DNA of 64,000 nt from NCBI RefSeq assembly GCF_013426915.1, contig NZ_AP023179.1, forward strand, positions 1,922,001 to 1,986,000, in the 5' to 3' direction. The position numbers were made by a program, and so were the translations under genes. Each line of letters begins with the position of its first letter. Position 1 is the stretch's first letter. Source of the DNA: Paraburkholderia sp. PGU19 (lineage in GTDB: Bacteria > Pseudomonadota > Gammaproteobacteria > Burkholderiales > Burkholderiaceae). The notes beneath the pieces are model-generated. The model saw nothing but the letters and a program-made list of their open reading frames with translations, was not told the DNA's origin and made no database searches. Of the stretch, positions 1-9,145 are shown one piece after another.

Positions 1-1
1 C

Positions 2-1057
<1,056 letters not shown>

Positions 1058-1081
1058 TAGCGGCTTCTCACCTCTGACAGC

Positions 1082-1114
1082 GAAAGGGCGCGTGAAGCGC
1101 CCTTTCTCTTTTCT
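1082..1114 (+). terminator. Rho-independent terminator after gmd
   Basis: A 10-bp perfect stem (GAAAGGGCGC / GCGCCCTTTC) with a 5-nt loop is followed by a T-rich run on the plus strand. It lies between the convergent gmd and hipA genes and has the form of an intrinsic terminator for gmd. No T-run follows it on the minus strand. Confidence 0.8.
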
Positions 1115-2468
1115 AAAGCAGCTTGCGATCGACCTGAGGGACCATCGGCGCGAACTGCAGCAGGCGTTCGGCTTGCACGGCGATGAAGTCCGATATCGTG
1201 TGCACCAGCGCACGTTCGTCGCCGACATAGACGTTCGAGCGCGCCAGTTCGGGTGCGAGCGCCTTCGCGGCTTGCGCCATGCGCGTCATTTCGCGGCCGA
1301 GAAAGCGTGGCACCGTGCCCGTCCGCCGCGCGAAATCCGCCAGCGCGAACGGCGTGATGTCCTCCAGCCGGAAGGCGTCGCCATACCCCATCGCCATGTC
1401 CTGCTCGACGCGCTCGCCATACGCATTGACCGACACCAGGTCGTAAAGCGGCGCAGGTTCGAGACCGCCGCCGTGCATGAAAAAGGACAGGTTTTTCCCA
1501 TGCGCGTCGCTGTTGCCGATCAGCAGTTGAAACAGCGCCCACCGGATCATGAAAGTACGGGCGGCAGCGGGATTGTCGAGATGCCGCTGAAGCGCGAACA
1601 GCTTCTCGAAGCTCACGCCCTCGCGGATGTTGCGCACGTCCGGCGTGTTGCCGAAATTGCGCTCGTATTTGAACGTGACGGGCAGATCGAGCGCCTGACA
1701 GCCGTCGATCACATGTCGCCGCCGCACCGCGTGAATCGACTCGCCATCCGACGGGTCCAGTTCGACCGTCCGGTCGAACCGCCCGATCAGCAGGATCGGT
1801 TCGGGAATGCGCCGGATCGAAACGGGCGCGGTCAGCAAGCCCATGCGGGACGCCAGCGTCATGCAGTAGTGCTCGTTGGCGACCATGCACGGCGTGACCG
1901 GGCTGCGCGATTCCGGCTTCAGAATGTGTGTCGAACTGAGCGGTCCGTCGGCAAGCGCGATGCGCTCGCCTTCCACCAGCACTTGCAGCTTGTCCTGATA
2001 GCCCGCCACCGACAGGCGAACCTTGCCGTCCCACACGGGGAACGGAATCACGTCCCGCTCGCGGATGCGCTGGCTCAGTTCATCGGGTGTAATTTCCCGG
2101 CGCGCGGGTGGCCGTTGTTCCGGGTGAACGGGCTGGCCGTCATCGTCCGCGGCAAGAAAGCTCAATGCGCCGACGGGCTCCTTGCCGAGCATCCGGATAA
2201 GCCCATACGTGTTGTCTTTCGACACCTGATAGACAACCGACGCGACATCGAGCGCCCGCCCCTCCGGCAACAGATTGGCGATAAACCGATGCACGGCGCC
2301 CGCCGGCGGTTCATCGCCCGATAACGGGATGTGCGGAGACAGCGGAAACGCCTGCCGGCGCCCGGGCCAGTTTGCGTCGTACGCGAAGCGGTAGAGGCTC
2401 TGCCGCGCGTCGAAGTCCAGACGGCCGACTGCTCCTTCGTGAGCCGTCACATGAAGGGCATGAGGCAT
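1113..2468 (-). CDS. hipA: HipA-family serine/threonine kinase toxin
   Basis: This 451-residue protein matches HipA, the kinase toxin of type II toxin-antitoxin modules; in E. coli HipA phosphorylates glutamyl-tRNA synthetase and induces persistence. Visible motifs are the phosphate-loop segment SVAGYQDK (153-160), the ATP-lysine motif HILKPE (181-186), the catalytic loop NSDAHGKN (319-326, with Asp321 and Asn326) and the metal-binding motif YDLVS (342-346). All key residues are present, so it looks active. Its ATG overlaps the hipB stop by one base (TGATG), which indicates translational coupling. The substrate cannot be told from the sequence. Confidence 0.93.
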   Translation of the reverse strand: MPHALHVTAHEGAVGRLDFDARQSLYRFAYDANWPGRRQAFPLSPHIPLSGDEPPAGAVHRFIANLLPEGRALDVASVVYQVSKDNTYGLIRMLGKEPVGALSFLAADDDGQPVHPEQRPPARREITPDELSQRIRERDVIPFPVWDGKVRLSVAGYQDKLQVLVEGERIALADGPLSSTHILKPESRSPVTPCMVANEHYCMTLASRMGLLTAPVSIRRIPEPILLIGRFDRTVELDPSDGESIHAVRRRHVIDGCQALDLPVTFKYERNFGNTPDVRNIREGVSFEKLFALQRHLDNPAAARTFMIRWALFQLLIGNSDAHGKNLSFFMHGGGLEPAPLYDLVSVNAYGERVEQDMAMGYGDAFRLEDITPFALADFARRTGTVPRFLGREMTRMAQAAKALAPELARSNVYVGDERALVHTISDFIAVQAERLLQFAPMVPQVDRKLL

Positions 2469-2788
2469 CAGGATGCCTCCGGCGGTGTACCTGACGCCGT
2501 GTTTGCGTTGAACGGTTCGACGGCATCGAGCACCGCGCTGGTTTCCTGATTTGTGAAAACCAGCATGTTGAGGCCGAGTCCGTTCAACACCTTGAACACC
2601 TTGTCGAGACTCACCGACCGGCCGTTTTCCAGCCGCGACAGGACGTCTTTGGAGATGCCGAGCATGTCGGCGGCGTCGTCGATGCGAAGCTCGCTTTGCG
2701 CACGCCGGTTGCGCACGAGCCGGCCCAACGCTGCCATGTCGCCAGCCAGTGGATTGACGGAGGTGGGTCGAGGCAAGGTGCGGGCCAT
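2468..2788 (-). CDS. hipB: HipB-like XRE-family antitoxin/repressor
   Basis: This 106-residue protein has a central helix-turn-helix of the XRE/Cro type (about residues 17-70, including the segment DAADMLGISKDVLSRLENG). It is encoded immediately upstream of hipA on the same strand, with the stop and start codons overlapping. By analogy with E. coli HipB it should neutralise HipA and repress the hipBA promoter. The upstream AT-rich region carries several GGAATT/TATCGG inverted repeats that are good operator candidates. The C-terminal tail after the helix-turn-helix is about 30 residues. Confidence 0.9.
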   Translation of the reverse strand: MARTLPRPTSVNPLAGDMAALGRLVRNRRAQSELRIDDAADMLGISKDVLSRLENGRSVSLDKVFKVLNGLGLNMLVFTNQETSAVLDAVEPFNANTASGTPPEAS

Positions 2789-2790
2789 AG

Positions 2791-2960
2791 TTCCGGAATT
2801 CCAGGAATAAAACCGCTCACGGTCGTCGTGAGACCGATAATTACGAGAATATCGGAATTATGGAGAAAAGAAGCGTGAACTGTCAATAGTTCTGATATTT
2901 CAGGAATTAAGTCTTGCGAGGTCGATGAAACCTAGATAATTCCTTAAATATCGGAATTAT
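2791..2960 (-). promoter_or_regulatory. hipBA promoter/operator region with repeated inverted motifs
   Basis: This AT-rich stretch upstream of hipB contains at least three related symmetric elements. GGAATTCC lies at 2795-2802 within a longer TTCC...GGAA arrangement. CCGATA-N10-TATCGG lies at 2834-2855. AATTCC-N9-GGAATT lies at 2938-2958. A further half-site (GATATTTCAGGAATT) is near 2903. E. coli HipB binds TATCC-N8-GGATA sites, and the resemblance in spacing and core bases supports an autoregulatory operator array. The exact promoter boxes are not certain. Confidence 0.6.
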
Positions 2961-3002
2961 AGCGGTGCCCGTCAGCGACGAATGCCTGGCCGCCCGTCGC
3001 GG

Positions 3003-3036
3003 CAAAAAGAAAGGGACGGCCCGGGCCGTCCCTTTC
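3003..3036 (-). terminator. Terminator of the bce operon
   Basis: A 28-bp perfect palindrome (GAAAGGGACGGCCC and its complement, 3009-3036) is followed on the minus strand by a TTTTT run (3004-3008). It lies just beyond the stop of the last gene of the leftward exopolysaccharide operon and has a classical intrinsic terminator form. Confidence 0.85.
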
Positions 3037-3054
3037 CGTCACGGTGTATCCGGC

Positions 3055-4215
3055 CTAGGCCGCCGCCTGAATCGCCTCGTTGTACACGGCCGCGACCCGC
3101 TTCGCGATCACGGGATTGTCGAAATTGGCCCGCGCATACGCACGGCAAGCATCCGAGTCCGGCAGCCTGATCGTTCCATCAAGCGCCTTGCCCAGGCCAT
3201 CGGCGATCGCATCCGCGCCCGTCGAAGGCAGCACGAGATCCTGCGACAGCCCCGCTACCGCTTCCGGCAGACCGCCCACGGGCGTCACCAGCACGGGCGT
3301 TCCCGACGCCAGCGATTCGACGGTGATCAGCCCGAACCCTTCGAGCGCCACGGTCGGCACCACGCTGATCGTGGCCGCGCGATAGAGCGCGGCCAGGTGC
3401 TCGTCCGGCACGAAGCCGAGCAGCTTCACGTTGTCGCCGAGACCGGCATCGTCGATGCGTTGCTGCAACTCCTGTTGCAAGCGCCCTTTCCCTGCGATCA
3501 GTAGCAGCACGTCCGGATTGCGGCGCTTGACCATCTTCACGGCGTCGATCAGATCTTCGAGACCCATGCGCCGCACGAGACGCCGCACGGCCAGCACGAT
3601 CGGCCGGCCCAGCGGCAGTTGCAGACGCAGCCGCGCTTCGTTTTGCGTAAGCGGCAGATTGAACTGGTCGACGTTCACGCAACCCGGCACGACGCGCACG
3701 CGGTCGGCGGGAATGCCGTAGCGCGACGTCAGAATGCGGCCGAACGCATCGGACAGCACGATCAGCCGCGACGAACGCGCGTACACGGTCTGCTCCAGAT
3801 AACGCTTGGCGCGCTGACCGAGCGAGTCCGCGCCTTCGACGTGACTCTCATCAGCCCATGGCCCCTGAAAATGCGACACCTGCGGAATGCCGCGCATCGC
3901 GTCGAGGCCGGGAAACGTGTACAGCGCGAAGTGCGACGAGATCACGTCGGGACGCTGCTCGCGAATCTCGCGGCGCAGCGCGCGGCGCGCGGCCATCAGG
4001 CGCAGCGGCAGCGATTGCGCCGCGGAACCGAAGCCCTGGATCGCGCCGTTGGTGTCCTGCGCGACGCGCTCGGAGCCCGCGACGACGCCACGCACTGCGA
4101 CGCCTGCGCCGGGCAGCGCGCCGATCAGCGAGTAATACATGCGGTCGAGACCGCCCGCGCGCTCGGGAAACCAGTGCATGCCGATTTGCAGCGATTTGAT
4201 GGAACGAGTGGTCAT
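3055..4215 (-). CDS. bceK: BceK-like glycosyltransferase, GT4 family
   Basis: This 386-residue GT-B fold glycosyltransferase is the last gene of the leftward exopolysaccharide operon. The C-terminal nucleotide-sugar site shows the GT4 E-x7-E motif in ALEGFGLITVES, followed by SGTPVLVTPVGGLPE. The N-terminus (KSLQIGMHWFPERAGGLDRM) has the glycine-rich acceptor-side loop. I chose the ATG at 4215 because AGGAAAG precedes it at good spacing; a longer reading reaches into the upstream gene. Its place at the end of a bceB-K-like order makes it the BceK equivalent, adding one sugar of the repeat unit. The donor sugar is not determinable. Confidence 0.85.
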   Translation of the reverse strand: MTTRSIKSLQIGMHWFPERAGGLDRMYYSLIGALPGAGVAVRGVVAGSERVAQDTNGAIQGFGSAAQSLPLRLMAARRALRREIREQRPDVISSHFALYTFPGLDAMRGIPQVSHFQGPWADESHVEGADSLGQRAKRYLEQTVYARSSRLIVLSDAFGRILTSRYGIPADRVRVVPGCVNVDQFNLPLTQNEARLRLQLPLGRPIVLAVRRLVRRMGLEDLIDAVKMVKRRNPDVLLLIAGKGRLQQELQQRIDDAGLGDNVKLLGFVPDEHLAALYRAATISVVPTVALEGFGLITVESLASGTPVLVTPVGGLPEAVAGLSQDLVLPSTGADAIADGLGKALDGTIRLPDSDACRAYARANFDNPVIAKRVAAVYNEAIQAAA

Positions 4216-4264
4216 GGTGTGTGCTTTCCTTGTCGTTGTCGATGTGCGCATCAAGCGGCGTGCG

Positions 4265-5494
4265 TCACGCGCGATCCGCGCGTTGCGGGCCTGCGAGCAC
4301 GTTCGGCGCCAGCGCTTCGGCGTCGTTGTCGTTGAGGTTCTTCGTGCGGCGGCGGTCTTCGCGCTGCCCCGCAATCTGCCGGTACAGCGCGATGTACTGC
4401 TGCGCCATGCGCGCCCAGCCGAAGCCCGTCGCGAGTTCATTGGCCGCGCGGCCCATCGCGAGCCGTTGCGCGTCGTCCGATGCGAGACGTCCCACGGCTT
4501 GCGCGAGCGCCTGCGGATCGTCGGGATCGTCGAGCACGATGCCGCATTCGGGCGTGATGATTTCCGCCCCGCCCGCCGTGTGCGCCGTGACGACAGGCAG
4601 ACCCGCCGCCATCGCTTCGAGCAGCGACAGGCTCATTGCTTCGTAGCGCGACGGAAACACGTACGCATCGACGGAATGCATCAGCACGGGCATCTCTTTG
4701 ACGAGGCCGAGAAAGTGCACGCGGTCCGCAATGCCGAGCGCTTTCGCTTCTTCCGGATACGGACTGCCCGGCAGATAACCCGCCACCGCGATATGCACGC
4801 GCTCGGGCAGATGCGTCAACGCCTTGAGCACCGTGCCAAGATTCTTGCGCGGCGTGCGCAGATCGCCGACGAACAGCAGCAGGAATTTGTCCTCGGGCAA
4901 CTTGAAGCGCGAGCGGTCGCCCTGCGCGGCGGCGAAGCCCTGCGTATCGACACCGTTGTAGATCACGTCGAGCCGGTTGCGCGGCGTGAGGCCGATCGCG
5001 GCGATCTCGGTCGCGACCTTCTGCGACACGGCCGTGATCACACGCGAACGTCGATACGCCCAGCCTTCGAGCACGGCATTCACACGCGTATAGACGAACT
5101 GATACGCGGACCACAGCCCCTTGCTCAAACCGAACGGGTAGTACTTGCTGTTGAACCAGCCGCTATGAACGAAGTGTGCGGTGTTCACGTCGGCGGGCAT
5201 CCACGTGATGAAGCCGTTGACGTGCAGCACGTCGTATTCGGCGCGGTGCTTGCGCAGCCACCACGCGCTCTTCAGCGCGAACACCTGCTGGCGGAGCAGA
5301 TTGGTCGGCCAGAAGCGGCCGATTTTCATGGGCGCCCAGCGCACCAGCGGATGTTCGAGCAGTTCGGGCGCGACATGCGAGGCGACCAGCGTGACCTCGA
5401 TGTTCTCGTCGAGCGCCGCGCGCGCGATCTCGTGATTGACGCGGCCCTGCCCGTCGTTATGACGCACTACGTGCGTGACGATGGCGACTCTCAA
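4265..5494 (-). CDS. bceJ: BceJ-like glycosyltransferase, GT4 family
   Basis: This glycosyltransferase of about 409 residues has a GT-B architecture. The N-terminal segment begins RVAIVTHVVRHNDGQG, and the C-terminal donor site has the E-x7-E motif (PSRYEAMSLSLLEAMAAG). The start codon is TTG (5494-5492), directly abutting the TGA of the upstream polymerase gene. A GGAGG ribosome site about 8 bases upstream supports this unusual start and indicates coupled translation. It belongs to the exopolysaccharide operon and probably adds one residue of the repeat unit on the cytoplasmic face. Confidence 0.87.
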   Translation of the reverse strand: MRVAIVTHVVRHNDGQGRVNHEIARAALDENIEVTLVASHVAPELLEHPLVRWAPMKIGRFWPTNLLRQQVFALKSAWWLRKHRAEYDVLHVNGFITWMPADVNTAHFVHSGWFNSKYYPFGLSKGLWSAYQFVYTRVNAVLEGWAYRRSRVITAVSQKVATEIAAIGLTPRNRLDVIYNGVDTQGFAAAQGDRSRFKLPEDKFLLLFVGDLRTPRKNLGTVLKALTHLPERVHIAVAGYLPGSPYPEEAKALGIADRVHFLGLVKEMPVLMHSVDAYVFPSRYEAMSLSLLEAMAAGLPVVTAHTAGGAEIITPECGIVLDDPDDPQALAQAVGRLASDDAQRLAMGRAANELATGFGWARMAQQYIALYRQIAGQREDRRRTKNLNDNDAEALAPNVLAGPQRADRA

Positions 5495-6964
5495 TCAGTG
5501 GCCTCCAGGAAAGAATGAATGGCGGCGCCGGTTCAGCTTCTGCCAGTGCGCCGCGGAAATAATCGAAAACACGCCCATGAAGAGCAGCAGGCCGCCCGTG
5601 CCGACGAGCGAATTGGTGAACACCAGCATCGCGAAGATCGCCAGCGCGAGCGACAGCGAAGCGGACGCGAACTTGTCGTCGCGCAATTTGAACGATGCGC
5701 GCAGCGCGCGCACCAGCAGCCAGATCACGCCCGACATGTACAGCAGCGTGCCCGGCCAGCCGAGCACGAACGGAATGTTCATCACGCCGCTGTCGAAGTT
5801 GCCGTACTGGCCGAGCTGGCCGCCGTCGTTCGACAGCTTGGTCGAAGTGCCCGTCGCGCCCAGCCCTTCGCCCGTCACATCGGTGAAGGCGGTTTTCGCG
5901 AAGGTCGCGTAGAACTCGTTACGCGCGGCGTAGCTCTGGTCGTCGTGCAGATTGACGATCGTGTCGAGACGCGCCTGCATCCGCTCGGCGACCGGGCCGA
6001 TAGCCAGCAGCGGCACGCACAGGCCAACCAGCAGCACCGCGCTCGCAACGATGCGGATACGCACCTTGTTGTTCGACTTGGCGAGCTGGATCAGCATCGC
6101 GATGACCCAGCCGCCCCACGTCGAGCGCACCAGTGAGAGACAGAACGACAGGAAGCCGAGCGCGCCCGCGACCCAGCGCACGCGATGGTTCGCGGCCATC
6201 ACGTAGACCATCGCGCCCATCATCGCGAGCGCGAACGGGCCGGACGAATTCATCGTGCTGAATACGCGCACGCCGAACGGCACCGGGTCGCCCTGCGAGT
6301 TCATCTGCGAGCCGAGCATCCACAGCGCGTCCCACTGCGGCATGATGAAGAACTGCACGAGACCGTAGCCGCCCATCAGCAGCATGCCCCAGATGAAGGT
6401 ATTGATGATGGTCTCGCGGAACTCCGGGTACTGCCGCGAGTGCGCCATGATGTGAAAGCCGATCAGGATCGGATAGACCCAGTTCGCGAGGTCGTACAGG
6501 GCCGCCAGCGGGCCGCTGGAGACGACGCCGATCATGAAGGCATACCCGAGCCCCGCCAGCACCAACAGGACGGGCAGACCGCGCCGTTGCGCGAGCACGG
6601 GGTAGAAGCGGATCAGCGACAGCCCGCTGATCATCGTCACGGCGAGGGGCGCGACCTGGATCAGACTGGTCGGCGTGAACGCGCCTTTGGACCAGTCGGC
6701 GAGACGCCGCACTTCCGGACTCAGGAACCACAGCCACCACATGTAGCCGACGTACTTCGCGGGCGCCTTGAAGTACAGCCAGAAACCGACGGCGATCGAC
6801 AGCACCGGGAATGCGAGCGTGAGCACCGTCCCCTGATGCGCGACGATCAGCATCGCCGTGACGAGCCACAGCAACGCGGGCGGCAGCCAGACGCTCTTAT
6901 GGCTCTTGTCGCTCTTGACGGCGCGTACAGCGCTGTCGATCCCGGCTCGTGCAATCGACGACAT
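5495..6964 (-). CDS. bceI: BceI-like O-antigen polymerase/ligase family membrane protein
   Basis: This 489-residue protein consists largely of hydrophobic helices, about ten to twelve predicted by eye, with a long periplasmic-type loop in the second half (around residues 330-390). This is the organisation of Wzy/O-antigen-ligase proteins. In a Wzy-dependent pathway it would polymerise the lipid-linked repeat units in the periplasm. Four glycosyltransferases, a Wzc kinase and a Wza exporter flank it, and the gene order equals bceI of the cepacian locus. No short catalytic motif is diagnostic, so the polymerase role rests on topology and context. Confidence 0.82.
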   Translation of the reverse strand: MSSIARAGIDSAVRAVKSDKSHKSVWLPPALLWLVTAMLIVAHQGTVLTLAFPVLSIAVGFWLYFKAPAKYVGYMWWLWFLSPEVRRLADWSKGAFTPTSLIQVAPLAVTMISGLSLIRFYPVLAQRRGLPVLLVLAGLGYAFMIGVVSSGPLAALYDLANWVYPILIGFHIMAHSRQYPEFRETIINTFIWGMLLMGGYGLVQFFIMPQWDALWMLGSQMNSQGDPVPFGVRVFSTMNSSGPFALAMMGAMVYVMAANHRVRWVAGALGFLSFCLSLVRSTWGGWVIAMLIQLAKSNNKVRIRIVASAVLLVGLCVPLLAIGPVAERMQARLDTIVNLHDDQSYAARNEFYATFAKTAFTDVTGEGLGATGTSTKLSNDGGQLGQYGNFDSGVMNIPFVLGWPGTLLYMSGVIWLLVRALRASFKLRDDKFASASLSLALAIFAMLVFTNSLVGTGGLLLFMGVFSIISAAHWQKLNRRRHSFFPGGH

Positions 6965-6967
6965 CGC

Positions 6968-8119
6968 TTACATCCCTCCCCGGCTCTGCGACGGCACGCG
7001 GGCGTTTGCACCCGCGTTCGCCTTCTGCGCGGGATGCGCGTGTTGCGCTTGCCGGCGCAGCAGGTCGCGCGTGAGCCTCACGTGCTGCTGCGCATAGTGC
7101 TGCGTCGTGTGATCGCGCGACACGAGTTCCATCGACGCCGCCTGCGCCTGTTGCAGCGCTTCGCCCGGTGATGCGATGAGGCCGAGCAACGCCTCGCGCA
7201 GCGCGTCCGCGTTGAACGGCGGCACATACGCCGCCGCGCTCGCCGAAAAGTAATCCTGCAGCCCGCCGACGTTCGTCACGACCATCGGCTTGCCGACGGC
7301 GGCTGCTTCCAGCATCACGGTGATTCCGGATGCGTGCGTGTTAGGGCGCAGGGGCACGACGACCACGTCGGCCCAGTCGTACAGTTCACGCTGCTTCTTC
7401 AGGCCCGCAGCGGGCGCGACCTGCACGTTCAGCGAACGCAGTGCGCGCGGAATGCGCCGCCGCGTCGCGAGACGCACCGCGAAGCGCGGATCGTTGCCGA
7501 CGGCCTTGATCAGCGTTTCCCAGTCGCGGTCGCGATCGTTGCCGATCGCCGCGATGCGCAGCGGCGTATTCGGCTGCCATGTCTTCGGCGGCTGCACGGG
7601 AAAGTCGCGCGTGTTCAGCCCGTAGAAAAGCTGCGTCGCATCGCGGCAGAAGTAGTCGCGGCACAACTCGGCGTTATCGCGCGCAAGCGTCGTCAGAAGA
7701 TCGGCACGCCCAATCAGCTTGCGATAAAACCAGCGGCGCAGAACGCCATAGTTCGGCCACTTGTCGATCAGCCACACGCTTTGCGCGAGCAATAGCGGTT
7801 GCTCGTCGCGCTTGCCGTTCATCAACAGCATCAGCGCGGCCGACAGCCATTCCTGCTCGGTGTGCGTCCAGATGACATCCGAGCGCAGCATCTCGTCGCG
7901 GTTGCGCAGCGTGTGGATCAGGTCGAAGCCGAGCACCGTCTTCAGTGCGCGGCGCATGAGACGTACCGGCTTGCTTTCCTTCGCGTCCTGCGAATAGCTC
8001 AACTTGAATTCGTCGGACTCGGCATGGTGATAGCCATACAGGCAGCCGATGTTCTCGCCCGGGCGGTAGAAACGCGGATCAGCGCCGTAGAACAGATGTA
8101 CGTGAACCTTTGTCGTCAT
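6968..8119 (-). CDS. bceH: BceH-like glycosyltransferase, GT4 family
   Basis: This 383-residue glycosyltransferase has a relatively unusual N-terminus (MTTKVHVHLFYGADPRFYRP) and a recognisable C-terminal GT4 donor site (ASGITVMLEAAAVGKPMVVTNVGG). It overlaps the preceding glycosyltransferase gene by four bases and ends three bases before the polymerase gene, so it sits inside a tightly coupled operon. Position matches BceH, and in cepacian biosynthesis it would add one sugar to the undecaprenyl-linked repeat. The sugar specificity is not visible. Confidence 0.85.
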   Translation of the reverse strand: MTTKVHVHLFYGADPRFYRPGENIGCLYGYHHAESDEFKLSYSQDAKESKPVRLMRRALKTVLGFDLIHTLRNRDEMLRSDVIWTHTEQEWLSAALMLLMNGKRDEQPLLLAQSVWLIDKWPNYGVLRRWFYRKLIGRADLLTTLARDNAELCRDYFCRDATQLFYGLNTRDFPVQPPKTWQPNTPLRIAAIGNDRDRDWETLIKAVGNDPRFAVRLATRRRIPRALRSLNVQVAPAAGLKKQRELYDWADVVVVPLRPNTHASGITVMLEAAAVGKPMVVTNVGGLQDYFSASAAAYVPPFNADALREALLGLIASPGEALQQAQAASMELVSRDHTTQHYAQQHVRLTRDLLRRQAQHAHPAQKANAGANARVPSQSRGGM

Positions 8120-9078
8120 GCGTGCACCCCCGTCCCGGTGCCCGTATCGCGCTGCTGCGCGAACGCGCGGCGCGCTTCACGTGCGCCCGTGCGCACGGCA
8201 TGCCAACGCGCGAGCTTGGTGCGCGCGCCTTTCGACGTCAGCGCAAGCAACGCATGCAGCGCGCCTGGATAAACGCGCGTGCCGACGAGTGCATACCACC
8301 ACCATGCGACTTCGCGCTGCCCGGCGGGCAACTGCTCGCGCAGGATCAGATGCAGGTTGTACGCGGCATTGCGCACGGCAGTCAGCGACTGCGCATCGCG
8401 GCGGTCTTCGTCGAAACGTTCGGCGGGGTAATGATCGACGGCGACGCGCGGATCGTAGACCAGCTTCCAGCCCGCGTTCTTCACGCTCATGCTGAACGCC
8501 ATGTCGTTGTGCACCTGCGCGCCTGCGCCGCGCAAGCGGCCGTCGAAGCGGATCGTGCGCACGGCATCGCGCCGGTAGCTCATGTTCGCGCCTTTGAGCA
8601 GATCGACTTCGCGCGCTTCGCCCACGCCGAGATGATGATTGCCGATGATCTTGCCCGACTTCATCATCTTGCCGACCAGAAAGCGCGAGCCGTCGAGCAC
8701 GCCGCCCTTCTGATGCACCCAGTCACGTCCGCCCAATGCACCGAGGCGTGCATCGCTCTCGAAGGCAGCACCGATGCGGCGCACCCAGTCGGCGTGCGGC
8801 GCGGCGTCGTCGTCGGTGATGGCGATCACGTCGCCTGTCGCGGCATCGAGCCCGCGGTTGAGCGCGGCCACCTGGCCCGGCAACTCGACGGTCGCGACGT
8901 TCAGCGGCAACGCGCCGACCACGAGGGGATCGGCGAGGCATGCGTGCGTCGCCTCATCATCGGGACGCGCGACCACCACGACTTCGTCGGGCACGCGCTC
9001 CTGCTTCTGCAAGGCCGCGAGACAGCGCGCGAGGTCCTGCGGGCGGCGAAAGGTCGGCACCAGTACCGTTATCTTCAT
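8116..9078 (-). CDS. bceG: BceG-like glycosyltransferase, GT2 family
   Basis: This 320-residue inverting glycosyltransferase has a GT-A fold. The N-terminus MKITVLVPTFRRPQDLARCL is the nucleotide-binding strand typical of GT2, and TDDDAAPHADWV (about residues 92-103) holds the DxD metal/donor motif. The later segment LLKGANMSYRRDA is the family acceptor-region pattern. The gene lies between the tyrosine kinase gene and another glycosyltransferase, as bceG does. The 68-bp gap to the kinase gene may hold its ribosome site. It probably transfers one sugar early in the repeat unit. Confidence 0.87.
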   Translation of the reverse strand: MKITVLVPTFRRPQDLARCLAALQKQERVPDEVVVVARPDDEATHACLADPLVVGALPLNVATVELPGQVAALNRGLDAATGDVIAITDDDAAPHADWVRRIGAAFESDARLGALGGRDWVHQKGGVLDGSRFLVGKMMKSGKIIGNHHLGVGEAREVDLLKGANMSYRRDAVRTIRFDGRLRGAGAQVHNDMAFSMSVKNAGWKLVYDPRVAVDHYPAERFDEDRRDAQSLTAVRNAAYNLHLILREQLPAGQREVAWWWYALVGTRVYPGALHALLALTSKGARTKLARWHAVRTGAREARRAFAQQRDTGTGTGVHA

Positions 9079-9145
9079 CCTGTACTCTCCGTGGCTTGTC
9101 GATGGCGCACGGGCCTTGCCTCGCAGGCAAGACCCAACGCGCGCA

